DNA from: RGIG9115 sp045644665
Lineage (GTDB): Bacteria; Bacillota; Clostridia; UBA1381
NCBI GenBank assembly: GCA_045644665.1
Contig: JAZRHH010000012.1
Coordinates: forward strand, 1 to 34,067
Direction of reading: 5' to 3'
DNA length: 34,067 bases
Shown: positions 16,540-24,501 of the stretch, piece after piece
Layout of the letters: every line of letters starts with the position of its first letter
Numbering within the stretch: position 1 is the first letter of the stretch
Position numbers and translations under genes: made by a program
The notes under the pieces: generated by a model
What the model was told of the DNA's origin: nothing
The model's database searches: none
The model's input: only the letters and a program-made list of their open reading frames with translations

Positions 16540-18555
16540 TTACTTATTCCCTTCCTCATTTGCTGAAAGATATGAACCTATTGCCTCAACAAGCTCAAGG
16601 CGTATTTGTTCAAATGATTCATTTTTTATTTGGGCGCCTGCTACTGTACTATGACCGCCGCCACCGAGCTTTTCAAGTATTTCCTGTACGTTTACATCAC
16701 CAAGAGCTCGTGCGCTTATACATATTTCTTCACCGGTCGGATACAAAACAAATGATGCTTCTATGTTATCAATGTTCATCATATCATCAGCTGATTGAGC
16801 TGCTATTACTCGTATATTCGGATATGATTTTCTGCATATTGAAATACCGATAGTATCATATACACGCTCCATGTTTTCTACTATGGACGCTCTTGCATCG
16901 TATTCTTCCTTGTTAACTGTAAACATTTGCTTTACAGCAATTGTATCAAGACCGTGGCGTCTAAGATATGACGCTGCTTCAAAGGTACGGACACCTGTTT
17001 TTACAATAAAGTTCTTTGTGTCCATCAAGATGCCCATATAAAGTCCCTGAATTTCTATCTGATTAAGAGAATCACCCACGCCCATATATTGCAAAAGCTC
17101 CGTAACCATTTCGCAGGTTGAAGATGCAAAGGGTTCGTGGTGTGTAAGAGACACAGGCGTAATAAAATCTGTGGAACGTCTGTGATGGTCAATAAGAACT
17201 ATCTTATCTGTTTTTGAAAGAATTTCTGTTGAAGGCAAAAGTGCAGGCCTGTGAGTGTCAACAATAATAACAAGTGTTTGACTGTCGACTATTTCCGCTG
17301 CTCTTTCCGGAGTTATCAACATTCCACTATATTCCGGCTCTTTCTTTACACGTTCATAAAGCTTATCAACAGCCGCCATATTATCACATATAACATATGG
17401 CTTTTTATCAAGAACTCTTACAGCTCTTTGAATTCCCAAAGCAGCACCAAATCCGTCAAAGTCTATATTATTGTGCGCCATGATTACAACCTTGTCAACG
17501 CTCTTTATAAAGTTCTTAATTGCAACAGCACTGGCTCTTGCCTTTGCTTTTGTACTTTTATCATATTCTTTAATCTTACTTGCATAAAATCTGTACTGGG
17601 ATGGCTCCTTTACAGCAACCATATCTCCCCCACGTCCGATTGCCAGGTCAAGCGCCGATCTTGCACCGCCCTCATTTTCAGGTATCGTGCCGCCTGTTCC
17701 AATGCCGATTGTTATACTAAAGGGAACATTCATTTCCTCACTCAGCGTTCTTACATTGGTTATTAAATCAAACTTTTTATCAATATATGCGTCAAGATAT
17801 TTATGTTCAAAAAGAACAAAGTATTTATCTCTGTCTGTTTTCTTAAGTATTCCGCCTGATTCCTTTACCCAGGAAGAAACAAACTGGTTTATTTTGTAAA
17901 GTATATCCTGTCCTTCGGCATCATCAGTTTTTTGAATAACATATTCATAGTTATCAATGCTGACAAGGGCAACGTCATAGTGCTCCTCAAAGTATTTGCG
18001 CTTTATTTCACTTTCACGGGTTTTGTCAACAAAATACAGGTAAACCGTATACTTGTCCTTATCATCATCGGACCTGTCAGATGATGTAATTATCTGTCCA
18101 AACACTCTGTACTGCTTTCCGCCGTGACAGGTTGTCCTCTCTATTTTTCCGGATTTTATGACAGAGCTCCATTTAAGAGACGGAATAACATTCTCAAGCT
18201 TAACTCCGTAAAGGTCATTTATACCAATCATTTCTATCATTTTGTCATTGTACCACACAATATCACCGGAGATATTCATGATACAAATAGGCATCGGAAA
18301 AAATCTAAGTACGTTACCTGATGATATGTTTTCTTTATCATTCATTATATCAATATAGTTTTTTGTTTCCGAGCCACGTCTGAAGAACACAAACAGTGCA
18401 TTTACAAATATAAACACACCAAAAACACTCTCCAGGACATAAAGACTTTCTATGCCATGTGAAAGATTAAATAAACCAAACCCAAAAAGCATTATTCCGC
18501 CAACCATAGCAAGTGTAAGAAGAATGCTTATTGTTCTTCCGTAATTTTTTTTCAT
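16540..18555 (-). CDS. gdpP: Cyclic-di-AMP phosphodiesterase GdpP (DHH/DHHA1)
   Basis: A membrane phosphodiesterase that hydrolyses c-di-AMP to 5'-pApA and so tunes cell-wall, potassium and stress responses. The 671-residue protein has two N-terminal membrane segments (about 8-28 and 38-58), a PAS-like domain (FFPMPICIMNISGD onward), a degenerate GGDEF domain in which the signature reads RDKYF, then the DHH domain. Catalytic motifs are AHNNIDFDGFGAALG, VDTHRP and DHHRRS, with SSTCEMV and MDTKNF further on. The DHHA1 motif GGGGHSTVAGAQ lies near the end. The His and Asp residues expected to bind manganese are present. AGGAGGAGCT precedes the ATG. It follows the MazG-like gene by 40 bases. Confidence 0.95.
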   Translation of the reverse strand: MKKNYGRTISILLTLAMVGGIMLFGFGLFNLSHGIESLYVLESVFGVFIFVNALFVFFRRGSETKNYIDIMNDKENISSGNVLRFFPMPICIMNISGDIVWYNDKMIEMIGINDLYGVKLENVIPSLKWSSVIKSGKIERTTCHGGKQYRVFGQIITSSDRSDDDKDKYTVYLYFVDKTRESEIKRKYFEEHYDVALVSIDNYEYVIQKTDDAEGQDILYKINQFVSSWVKESGGILKKTDRDKYFVLFEHKYLDAYIDKKFDLITNVRTLSEEMNVPFSITIGIGTGGTIPENEGGARSALDLAIGRGGDMVAVKEPSQYRFYASKIKEYDKSTKAKARASAVAIKNFIKSVDKVVIMAHNNIDFDGFGAALGIQRAVRVLDKKPYVICDNMAAVDKLYERVKKEPEYSGMLITPERAAEIVDSQTLVIIVDTHRPALLPSTEILSKTDKIVLIDHHRRSTDFITPVSLTHHEPFASSTCEMVTELLQYMGVGDSLNQIEIQGLYMGILMDTKNFIVKTGVRTFEAASYLRRHGLDTIAVKQMFTVNKEEYDARASIVENMERVYDTIGISICRKSYPNIRVIAAQSADDMMNIDNIEASFVLYPTGEEICISARALGDVNVQEILEKLGGGGHSTVAGAQIKNESFEQIRLELVEAIGSYLSANEEGNK

Positions 18556-18595
18556 AGCTCCTCCTGTTTTTAGAAAAGCATTTTATCTATGTTTT

Positions 18596-18919
18596 CTATC
18601 TTCTTATTCTTACACCGATATGTGACCTTAGCTCCGACATATCACCAAAAGCTGTTTCCAGCTCATGGCCCGAATCCTCCGCAATAGCTGTAAGCTCTGC
18701 AATTTTTTCGTCAATCGTCTTAAAATCAAGTCCCATTCTGCGTGCAAGAATATAATCCATGGCAACAATTGTGGCAATGCTGCCTGATACATTCTCGTAT
18801 AAATTAGTGTCTTCATAATCTGCCAGAGTAACATAAAGCTTTGCAAGTTCCTGAAGTATTTGACTTTTTATGTTATCAATGGCTCTGATATTTGTCGTTA
18901 TGTTCATAGCTTGTTCCAT
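18596..18919 (-). CDS. MazG-like family protein
   Basis: A 107-residue, mostly helical protein. Its sequence (TNIRAIDNIKSQILQELAKL, SGSIATIVAMDYILARRMGL, then FGDMSELRSHIG) resembles the small clostridial MazG-like proteins usually encoded beside gdpP and rplI. Those are assigned to the all-alpha NTP pyrophosphatase superfamily by remote similarity; activity is unproven and the full EExxE..ExxD metal signature is not obvious here. The reading frame is open to 19015, but ATG 18919 preceded by AAAGGAG (11-base spacing) gives the expected N-terminus. It is the first gene after the promoter at 18987-19015. Confidence 0.7.
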   Translation of the reverse strand: MEQAMNITTNIRAIDNIKSQILQELAKLYVTLADYEDTNLYENVSGSIATIVAMDYILARRMGLDFKTIDEKIAELTAIAEDSGHELETAFGDMSELRSHIGVRIRR

Positions 18920-18986
18920 AATATTGCCAACTCCTTTTAAAAAATTGGCGGTGCAAGGATGAATTAACGCATAAATCATCATTTTA

Positions 18987-19015
18987 AGTCTAACATAAAT
19001 TAACATTAAAGTCAA
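18987..19015 (-). promoter_or_regulatory. Sigma-A-type promoter of the MazG-like/gdpP/rplI/dnaB/tilS/ftsH run
   Basis: On the minus strand TTGACT (19010-19015) is followed after 17 bases by TAGACT (18987-18992), with TG one base before the -10 box making an extended -10. The leader to the MazG-like start is about 60 bases. No other clear promoter was seen before dnaB. Confidence 0.7.
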
Positions 19016-19071
19016 GAAAAAACTTTAGTCTATGGCATTATTAGACATAAAATACTATTTTCTAACCAAAA

Positions 19072-19096
19072 GAAAAAAGGCAGTAAGCCTTTTTTT
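19072..19096 (-). terminator. Rho-independent terminator after minC
   Basis: AAAAAAGGC and GCCTTTTTT form a 9-bp stem with a 5-base loop. On the minus strand it starts at the minC stop and continues into TTTTTTCTTTT. This marks the end of the long mre/min operon. Confidence 0.85.
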
Positions 19097-19770
19097 CAAA
19101 AATCCCTTAACTTAACACTGTTTTCTTCCAGGTATACCTCTTTTAAATTACAGGTAATTTCAGCCGCCAAAACATCTCCAAGTTTTAAATTTGCACTGTC
19201 AAAATATATAGCTCTTACTATGCCTGATGCAGTTTGTGCAGTCCCTGAAAGCCTGCCCATAACATATATGTTTCCGTCAGTATTTACAGACGCACCTTTT
19301 TCAACATTACCAACTATTAAAACATCTGATGTACAATTAAGTATTTCGCCGTTTTTAAGATTCCCCGAATATACTCTGGCATCAGGCTTGTTAGGCCTTA
19401 TGGAACGAGAAGTTTTTAAATAGCTCTTTGAAATTTCTGCCGCCTTAGAAAGCTCCTCCAAAAACCTTGCACCTTTATCTGTATGGTTTTTGGAAACTAT
19501 TTCAGGCGCAGGCAGAATATTTTCTGACTTAAATTCAAGCTGTGCTTCAGGAAAAATAGTACTCATAACAGATGTAAGACGAAGTTTATCTGCTCTCGAA
19601 AGCTCTCTTCCGCTTACAAACACAGTACACTCACCCTTAAAAAATCCGCTTGAGCTTTTTATAATATCACGCATCCCGTCAAGTATCTCACCCAGTGGCA
19701 CATCAGGATTTAAAATCATGTTTACACCACCTGCACAGCCCTTTAACACTACACTTCTTCTCTTTTCCAT
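19096..19770 (-). CDS. minC: Septum site-determining protein MinC
   Basis: MinC inhibits FtsZ assembly away from midcell. The 224-residue protein has an N-terminal domain (VVLKGCAGGVNMILN to about residue 100) and the C-terminal right-handed beta-helix domain, recognised by DVLIVGNVEKGASVNTDGN and IYVMGRLSGTAQTA, the classic MinC repeats that bind MinD. AGAGGA lies 9 bases before the ATG. It is last in the mreB-mreC-mreD-PBP2 group. Many Clostridia continue with minD and minE here, but in this window a terminator follows directly and neither is present. Confidence 0.93.
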   Translation of the reverse strand: MEKRRSVVLKGCAGGVNMILNPDVPLGEILDGMRDIIKSSSGFFKGECTVFVSGRELSRADKLRLTSVMSTIFPEAQLEFKSENILPAPEIVSKNHTDKGARFLEELSKAAEISKSYLKTSRSIRPNKPDARVYSGNLKNGEILNCTSDVLIVGNVEKGASVNTDGNIYVMGRLSGTAQTASGIVRAIYFDSANLKLGDVLAAEITCNLKEVYLEENSVKLRDF

Positions 19771-19794
19771 ATCTATTTATCCTCTCGTATATTT

Positions 19795-21762
19795 TTATTT
19801 ATCTAAGTTAAAATAGTAGTCAAAAAAATCTCTTGCAACATACGCACCGTTTGAACCACGAACACCATGCTCTATTACAACACAAATTGCAATTTCAGGC
19901 TTGTCAAAAGGTGCAAATGCAGCAAAAAGTGCGTTATTTGATACCTTACTTCCTACTTGCGCTGTACCTGTTTTTCCGCCGATTGCTACCGGATATCCTG
20001 AAAAAATTGCACCTGCGGAGCCGTCCTCTACCACATTTCTCATTCCATTTTTTACAGCCTTTAAGGTTTCATCGCAAATTTCTATTTTTTCTGCAATTTC
20101 TTTTTCTTCGTCTTTTAGGATACGCAGTTTATACCTTGTTCCGTTATTTGCAATGGCTCCGATATAATTTGCAAGCTGCAAGGGTGTAAAGGAATTTACA
20201 GACTGACCTATTGCCGCCTGCAAAGTGTCCGCCCCATACCAACCGGAGCGTTTTGGGTCTTTTACAAGCTTTTTCTTATTTTCAGGATTTGCAGCCATGC
20301 CGGAAGCTTCTCCCGGAAGCCCGCTGCCGGTGCTTTTTCCAAGACCAAACATTTTGGCGTGCTTTGAAATTGTGTCGATACCAATTCTTCTTCCTGTTTC
20401 GTAGAAAAAACAGTTACAGGATTTTTCTATAGCATCCGATACGTTTAATCCGCCGTGAACTTCTTTATTCTCCGACCATATCCAGCACCTTGGTTTGTAA
20501 TCTTCATAAAACTCATATATACCGTCACATACAATTTTTTCCTTTGGCTTTAGTTTGCCGCTCTCCAGTGCTGCAATTGCAACAAGAGGCTTGAAAATAG
20601 ATCCAGGTGAATACACTCCGGAAACCGCTCTGTTTAAAAGCGGCAGACTTTTATCAGATGCAAGATAATCATAGTTTTCTCCAAAAGTAGAAATGTCGTA
20701 GCCCGGATATGACACACTCGCAAGAATTTCACCGGTGTTAACATCTATAACAACAGCTGCGCCACTGTCTGCGTCTGCTCCTGTTTTTTCGCCGCCGCCC
20801 TCTTGTATCTTTTTTATCATATTACCAAGAGATTCCTCAAGCACATGTTGCATACCTATATCAATTGTAAGCCTGATACTCTCCCCTTGAATTGGAGGTA
20901 CATCATCTATTGCCTGCAGCTGCCCTCCATAAATACCCTGTATTCCGTCAGTTCCCCTGAGTCTATCCTCACACAGCTTTTCTATCCCCTGTTTACCTAT
21001 TATGTCATTGTAGCTATAGCCAAGGTTTTTATATTCTTTATATTCCTGTTCATTTATTTTTCCCACTCTCCCAATAATATGAGATGCAAGTGAATTATTA
21101 TAGTACTCCCTGTCAAAAGAGTTTGTAATACGGACACAAGGAAACAATTCCGGGCTTTCCTTAATTTCCGACACAACACTGACGGGCACACTTTTTAGCA
21201 TACAATAAGGAGTTGTCTTTGAAAATCCGTGTTTTTGGGCCTCATATCGAGCTCCCACAATTCGCCTTATATCACAATTATCAGGTATTTTATACACATT
21301 ACGGGATACAGCGTATAAAAACTCCTCAGGAGTCATGTTTTCGTTTATATATTTTTTGTATCCAAAATTTCTGAACCACTTTTCTTTTTCGGCTTCGTCC
21401 GAAAATGTGTAATAAAGACCATCATACGTTATTGGAAGTGTATCCTCAAAAACAACAGAGTATTTATCAAGAAGATAAAAAATTCTGTTAATGCATAAAT
21501 TAAGCTCCCCGGAGGATACATCGCCCTTTATAATATTTAAAGAGTATGACACCTTGTTACCTGCAAGAACAACGCCGTTTCTATCCGTAATTTCACCTCT
21601 TGGTGCTTGCTGCTTTACAACAAGATGCATTTTACGGTCTGCTTCTTTTCTGTAGTCCTTTCCGTTAACTACCTGCATGAAAAACAGACCCATAATAAGA
21701 CCGAAGAACACAAAACCGGTAAATATATAAAAAAATTTAAGCCTCTTTTCAAAAGAGTACAT
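19795..21762 (-). CDS. mrdA: Penicillin-binding protein 2 (elongation transpeptidase)
   Basis: A class B PBP that cross-links peptidoglycan in the elongasome with RodA and MreBCD. The 655-residue protein has one N-terminal membrane anchor (about residues 10-31), the PBP dimerisation region with RGEITDRNG (55-62), and a transpeptidase domain with the active-site SIFK (S388-K391), SCN (448-450) and KTGTAQ (from K597). IGQSVNSFTPLQLANY is typical of PBP2. AAGGAG precedes the ATG. It follows mreD by 18 bases and precedes minC by 24 bases, matching the mre-mrdA order common in Bacillota. Confidence 0.95.
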   Translation of the reverse strand: MYSFEKRLKFFYIFTGFVFFGLIMGLFFMQVVNGKDYRKEADRKMHLVVKQQAPRGEITDRNGVVLAGNKVSYSLNIIKGDVSSGELNLCINRIFYLLDKYSVVFEDTLPITYDGLYYTFSDEAEKEKWFRNFGYKKYINENMTPEEFLYAVSRNVYKIPDNCDIRRIVGARYEAQKHGFSKTTPYCMLKSVPVSVVSEIKESPELFPCVRITNSFDREYYNNSLASHIIGRVGKINEQEYKEYKNLGYSYNDIIGKQGIEKLCEDRLRGTDGIQGIYGGQLQAIDDVPPIQGESIRLTIDIGMQHVLEESLGNMIKKIQEGGGEKTGADADSGAAVVIDVNTGEILASVSYPGYDISTFGENYDYLASDKSLPLLNRAVSGVYSPGSIFKPLVAIAALESGKLKPKEKIVCDGIYEFYEDYKPRCWIWSENKEVHGGLNVSDAIEKSCNCFFYETGRRIGIDTISKHAKMFGLGKSTGSGLPGEASGMAANPENKKKLVKDPKRSGWYGADTLQAAIGQSVNSFTPLQLANYIGAIANNGTRYKLRILKDEEKEIAEKIEICDETLKAVKNGMRNVVEDGSAGAIFSGYPVAIGGKTGTAQVGSKVSNNALFAAFAPFDKPEIAICVVIEHGVRGSNGAYVARDFFDYYFNLDK

Positions 21763-21780
21763 AAAATTACTCCTTAAATC

Positions 21781-22194
21781 TCACGAAAATATATACTTTT
21801 CCTTTTCTTTATATATTTTAAAAGTTAAAAAATAGAAAGGGATAAAAAACAAGGTGGTATAAAGAAAATCCTGTCCCAGACTTATAATTGCACAAACAAA
21901 AAACAGTGCCAGGTTTTTTAGAAAAGGCTTTTTCCTTGGCTTAAAAAGCATAAAAATATATGAGACATACAAGCATAAAAACATACCATGCAAAAACCCG
22001 TATCTTCCAAAAGCACAGCTTACTATGCCCATAACCAGAGAAACTATAGTCACTTCTACAAGGCTTCTGCAGTGCATGGCATAGCACACACAAAACAAAA
22101 AGGGAAGCTCCCCTTTATTTAAAAAGGTAGTGTACATTACTGTAATTATGCTTATTAAAAAAGCTGTTTTTATCGCTCTTTTTACTACCTGCAT
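21781..22194 (-). CDS. mreD: Rod shape-determining protein MreD
   Basis: A 137-residue integral membrane protein with about four to five hydrophobic segments and almost no soluble part, as expected for the small MreD of Bacillota. Sequence similarity in this family is low, so identification rests on size, topology and position directly between mreC and PBP2. It starts inside the last 10 bases of mreC, with GAGGTG in the mreC 3' end as the likely binding site, pointing to coupled translation. Confidence 0.85.
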   Translation of the reverse strand: MQVVKRAIKTAFLISIITVMYTTFLNKGELPFLFCVCYAMHCRSLVEVTIVSLVMGIVSCAFGRYGFLHGMFLCLYVSYIFMLFKPRKKPFLKNLALFFVCAIISLGQDFLYTTLFFIPFYFLTFKIYKEKEKYIFS

Positions 22195-22940
22195 ACAACC
22201 AGCACCTCAAACAGCTTTGAAAAATCAACAGCCGGTGATACTATTGCATATGTGATAGAATTTTCATGTTTTACTTCCTTTACCACACCTACAGGTATCC
22301 CTTCCGGAAAAACTACACCTCCGTTGGTTTCAAGATAGTCACCTGTTGCTATACTTTCTGCACTCTCAATAAAATTCATTTTGCAAAATTCTAAACCCTC
22401 TCCCTCTACAATAGCAGGCTTTCCTGTCCTCACAGCGCGCACACTTACAGCACTTTGTGAGTTTAAAATGGTAGCTACAACAGAAAATTTATCACCGGTT
22501 TGACTCACTCTGCCTACCACTCCGTTAATTGAAAGTACAACATCTCCCACATTTATACCGCTATCCTTGCCTCTGTTTATAATGATGCTATCAGACTTTG
22601 CACATGATATAACCTTTGCAGCAACAGTATTACCCTTTTCTTCCATGGCGTTTTTAAGGCCAACCAAAATCTCCAGACGCTCAATTTGGCGCCTGTATTC
22701 ATCTAAATCTACACGGGTTATTACTTCTTTTTTTAATATTTCATTTTCTTTTTGCAGTTTCTGCGTAGATGTAAGACTTGTTTTTATATTTTGCTCTATT
22801 GCTATGGCTTTTGAAATTGCAGGAGAAAACACTTCTCTTGCATTACTTACTAAAAAATTATTTTCGCCCCCGGCCAGGTAAACCGCCCCAACCAAAAAGG
22901 TAATAAGTATTGCAGAGATAAGAGTTTTTTTCAAAATCAT
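22185..22940 (-). CDS. mreC: Rod shape-determining protein MreC
   Basis: MreC links cytoplasmic MreB to the periplasmic wall enzymes. The 251-residue protein has one N-terminal membrane segment (about 5-23), a coiled-coil region (about 60-95, QKLQKENEILKKEV to RQIERLEIL) and the MreC beta-barrel domain with SDSIIINRGKDSGINVGDVV, VGRVSQTGD and GDYLETNGG, all conserved in MreC. The ATG overlaps the mreB stop as ATGA, with GGAGGAAA just before it. Confidence 0.95.
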   Translation of the reverse strand: MILKKTLISAILITFLVGAVYLAGGENNFLVSNAREVFSPAISKAIAIEQNIKTSLTSTQKLQKENEILKKEVITRVDLDEYRRQIERLEILVGLKNAMEEKGNTVAAKVISCAKSDSIIINRGKDSGINVGDVVLSINGVVGRVSQTGDKFSVVATILNSQSAVSVRAVRTGKPAIVEGEGLEFCKMNFIESAESIATGDYLETNGGVVFPEGIPVGVVKEVKHENSITYAIVSPAVDFSKLFEVLVVCR

Positions 22941-23890
22941 TTTCCTCCCAAATACTTGTTAATTTCTTCAAACCCGGAATCTTTTTCAGAAAAGTGGGCA
23001 GGAATGTTTAAATGGTCGCTTATAAAGCTACAAAGTCCGGAAAGTCTTCCGCTTCCGCCTGTTATTACAATTCCTTTTTCCTTAACATCTGCTACTAAGT
23101 CAGCAGGTGACTCCTGCAGCATGCTACCCGCCGTGTCCGAGATTTGCATAATAGAATTTCTAATAGCGTCTTTTATCTGGGCTGAACACAAAAAGACTGT
23201 CTTTGGAAGACCTGATTTTATATCTCGTCCGTTTACAGCTATTTCTCCGTCGCCAACAGAGTCTAATGAACACTTTATATTCTCTGCACTCTTAATACCG
23301 ATAATTATGCCATGGTTTTTTCTTATATATTCCTTTATAGCATTATCGAAACTGTCCCCTCCGACCTTTATAGATTTTGAAGAAATTACTCCTCCAAAAC
23401 TCAAAAGTGCAAGTTCTGTTGTTCCTCCGCCTATATCTATTACCATGCTACCGGATTTGTCTTGACCAATTCCCACCATAAGTGCAGAAACAAGCGCCTT
23501 GTTTACAAAAGATACAGTTTTAGCTCCGGCACTTATAAAGGCTTCTCTCACTGCTCTTTTTTCAACCTCTGTTATACTCCCTGGTGCTATAATTGTAATA
23601 TGAGGCTTCCCAAGACCTGTAGGGCACTTCCCCAAAAAAGACTTTATCATTGTACGGGTCATATCATAATCAGACACTGCTCCCGCACACAAAGGCTTTA
23701 TAATTATAACATTATCCGGATTTTTTTCTGCCACAAGTTTTGCTGCATTTCCAACTGCCAGAATTTTCCCACCGAGGTTGTCTACTGCCACAAGTGACGG
23801 TTCATCAAGTACAACCCCTATTCCTCTTTCGTAAACTTGAGTTGTTGATGTTCCAAGGTCAACTACAAAGCTTTTAGCAAACAAACCCAT
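22937..23890 (-). CDS. mreB: Divergent MreB/actin-like rod-shape protein
   Basis: An actin-like ATPase at the head of the mre group. At 317 residues it is slightly short for MreB (usually about 330-345). Preserved actin-fold motifs are DLGTSTTQVY (phosphate 1, residues 11-20), IDIGGGTTELALLSFGG (phosphate 2, from 151), KVGGDSFDNAI, ENIKCSLD, NGRDIKSGLPK and an adenosine-type ITGGSGRLSG. The family motif EEPMAAAIG, whose glutamate takes part in ATP hydrolysis, is replaced by NKALVSALM at 130-138. The usual C-terminal EDPL..VA.GTG segment is replaced by a short unrelated tail. It also lacks the N-terminal amphipathic extension. It may be a hydrolysis-altered paralogue with another MreB elsewhere. 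AAAGGAA precedes the ATG. Confidence 0.88.
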   Translation of the reverse strand: MGLFAKSFVVDLGTSTTQVYERGIGVVLDEPSLVAVDNLGGKILAVGNAAKLVAEKNPDNVIIIKPLCAGAVSDYDMTRTMIKSFLGKCPTGLGKPHITIIAPGSITEVEKRAVREAFISAGAKTVSFVNKALVSALMVGIGQDKSGSMVIDIGGGTTELALLSFGGVISSKSIKVGGDSFDNAIKEYIRKNHGIIIGIKSAENIKCSLDSVGDGEIAVNGRDIKSGLPKTVFLCSAQIKDAIRNSIMQISDTAGSMLQESPADLVADVKEKGIVITGGSGRLSGLCSFISDHLNIPAHFSEKDSGFEEINKYLGGK

Positions 23891-23903
23891 GGTGCATTTC
23901 CTT

Positions 23904-24491
23904 TCAGTTAAAGTTAAATTCTCTTTTTAGCATGTTAACAAGGCTCCTGACGGGCAGTCCAACAACATTAAAATAGTCTCCCTCAATTTTTTCAACAAGC
24001 ATTACGCCCTTGCCCTGAATTCCATACCCGCCGGCTTTATCATAACTTTCATTAGTATGTATATAGTTATAAATTTCCTCATCTGAAAGCTCGGCAAATG
24101 TTACATCTGTGCATACACTTTCACACACGGCATAGCCATCATCTGTGCTTACGCCGCAGTAGCCTGTATAAACCTGATGTGTTTTTCCTGATAAGCTCCT
24201 TAGCATATCATATGCTTCCTTATCATTTGCAGGCTTACCAAGTATTTTGCCATCAATTGACACAACAGTATCAGCTCCTATTACTATTGCATTTTTTGCA
24301 GAAACTCTGCTTTTTACCTCTGTTGCCTTTAAAAGTGCAAGCTCCTGCACATAAATACCCACAGGTATCCCATCAGGATTTATACTGCTCTCATCTGCAA
24401 CAGATTTTACAACAGTAAAATCTATTCCTATGTTTTCAAGTATTTCTTTGCGTCTTGGTGAACCTGACGCAAGTATAATCTTCTTGTTCAT
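23904..24491 (-). CDS. maf: Maf-family nucleoside triphosphate pyrophosphatase
   Basis: Maf proteins hydrolyse non-canonical or methylated nucleoside triphosphates, or dTTP and UTP, and over-expression blocks septation in Bacillus. The 195-residue protein opens with the diagnostic ASGSPRRKEIL, followed by ADESS, KATEVKSR, the GADTVVSIDGKILGKP strand and YDKAGGYGIQGKG, all typical. GGGTGG precedes the ATG. It lies 10 bases after the U32 gene and 13 bases before mreB, a classical maf-mre linkage; the radC gene that often separates them is missing here. Confidence 0.95.
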   Translation of the reverse strand: MNKKIILASGSPRRKEILENIGIDFTVVKSVADESSINPDGIPVGIYVQELALLKATEVKSRVSAKNAIVIGADTVVSIDGKILGKPANDKEAYDMLRSLSGKTHQVYTGYCGVSTDDGYAVCESVCTDVTFAELSDEEIYNYIHTNESYDKAGGYGIQGKGVMLVEKIEGDYFNVVGLPVRSLVNMLKREFNFN

Positions 24492-24501
24492 TTAACCACC
24501 C

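Noticed and set aside
17251..17766. 171-codon plus-strand open frame
   Set aside because: Lies entirely antisense to gdpP, has no ribosome binding site and a low-complexity product; a shadow frame.
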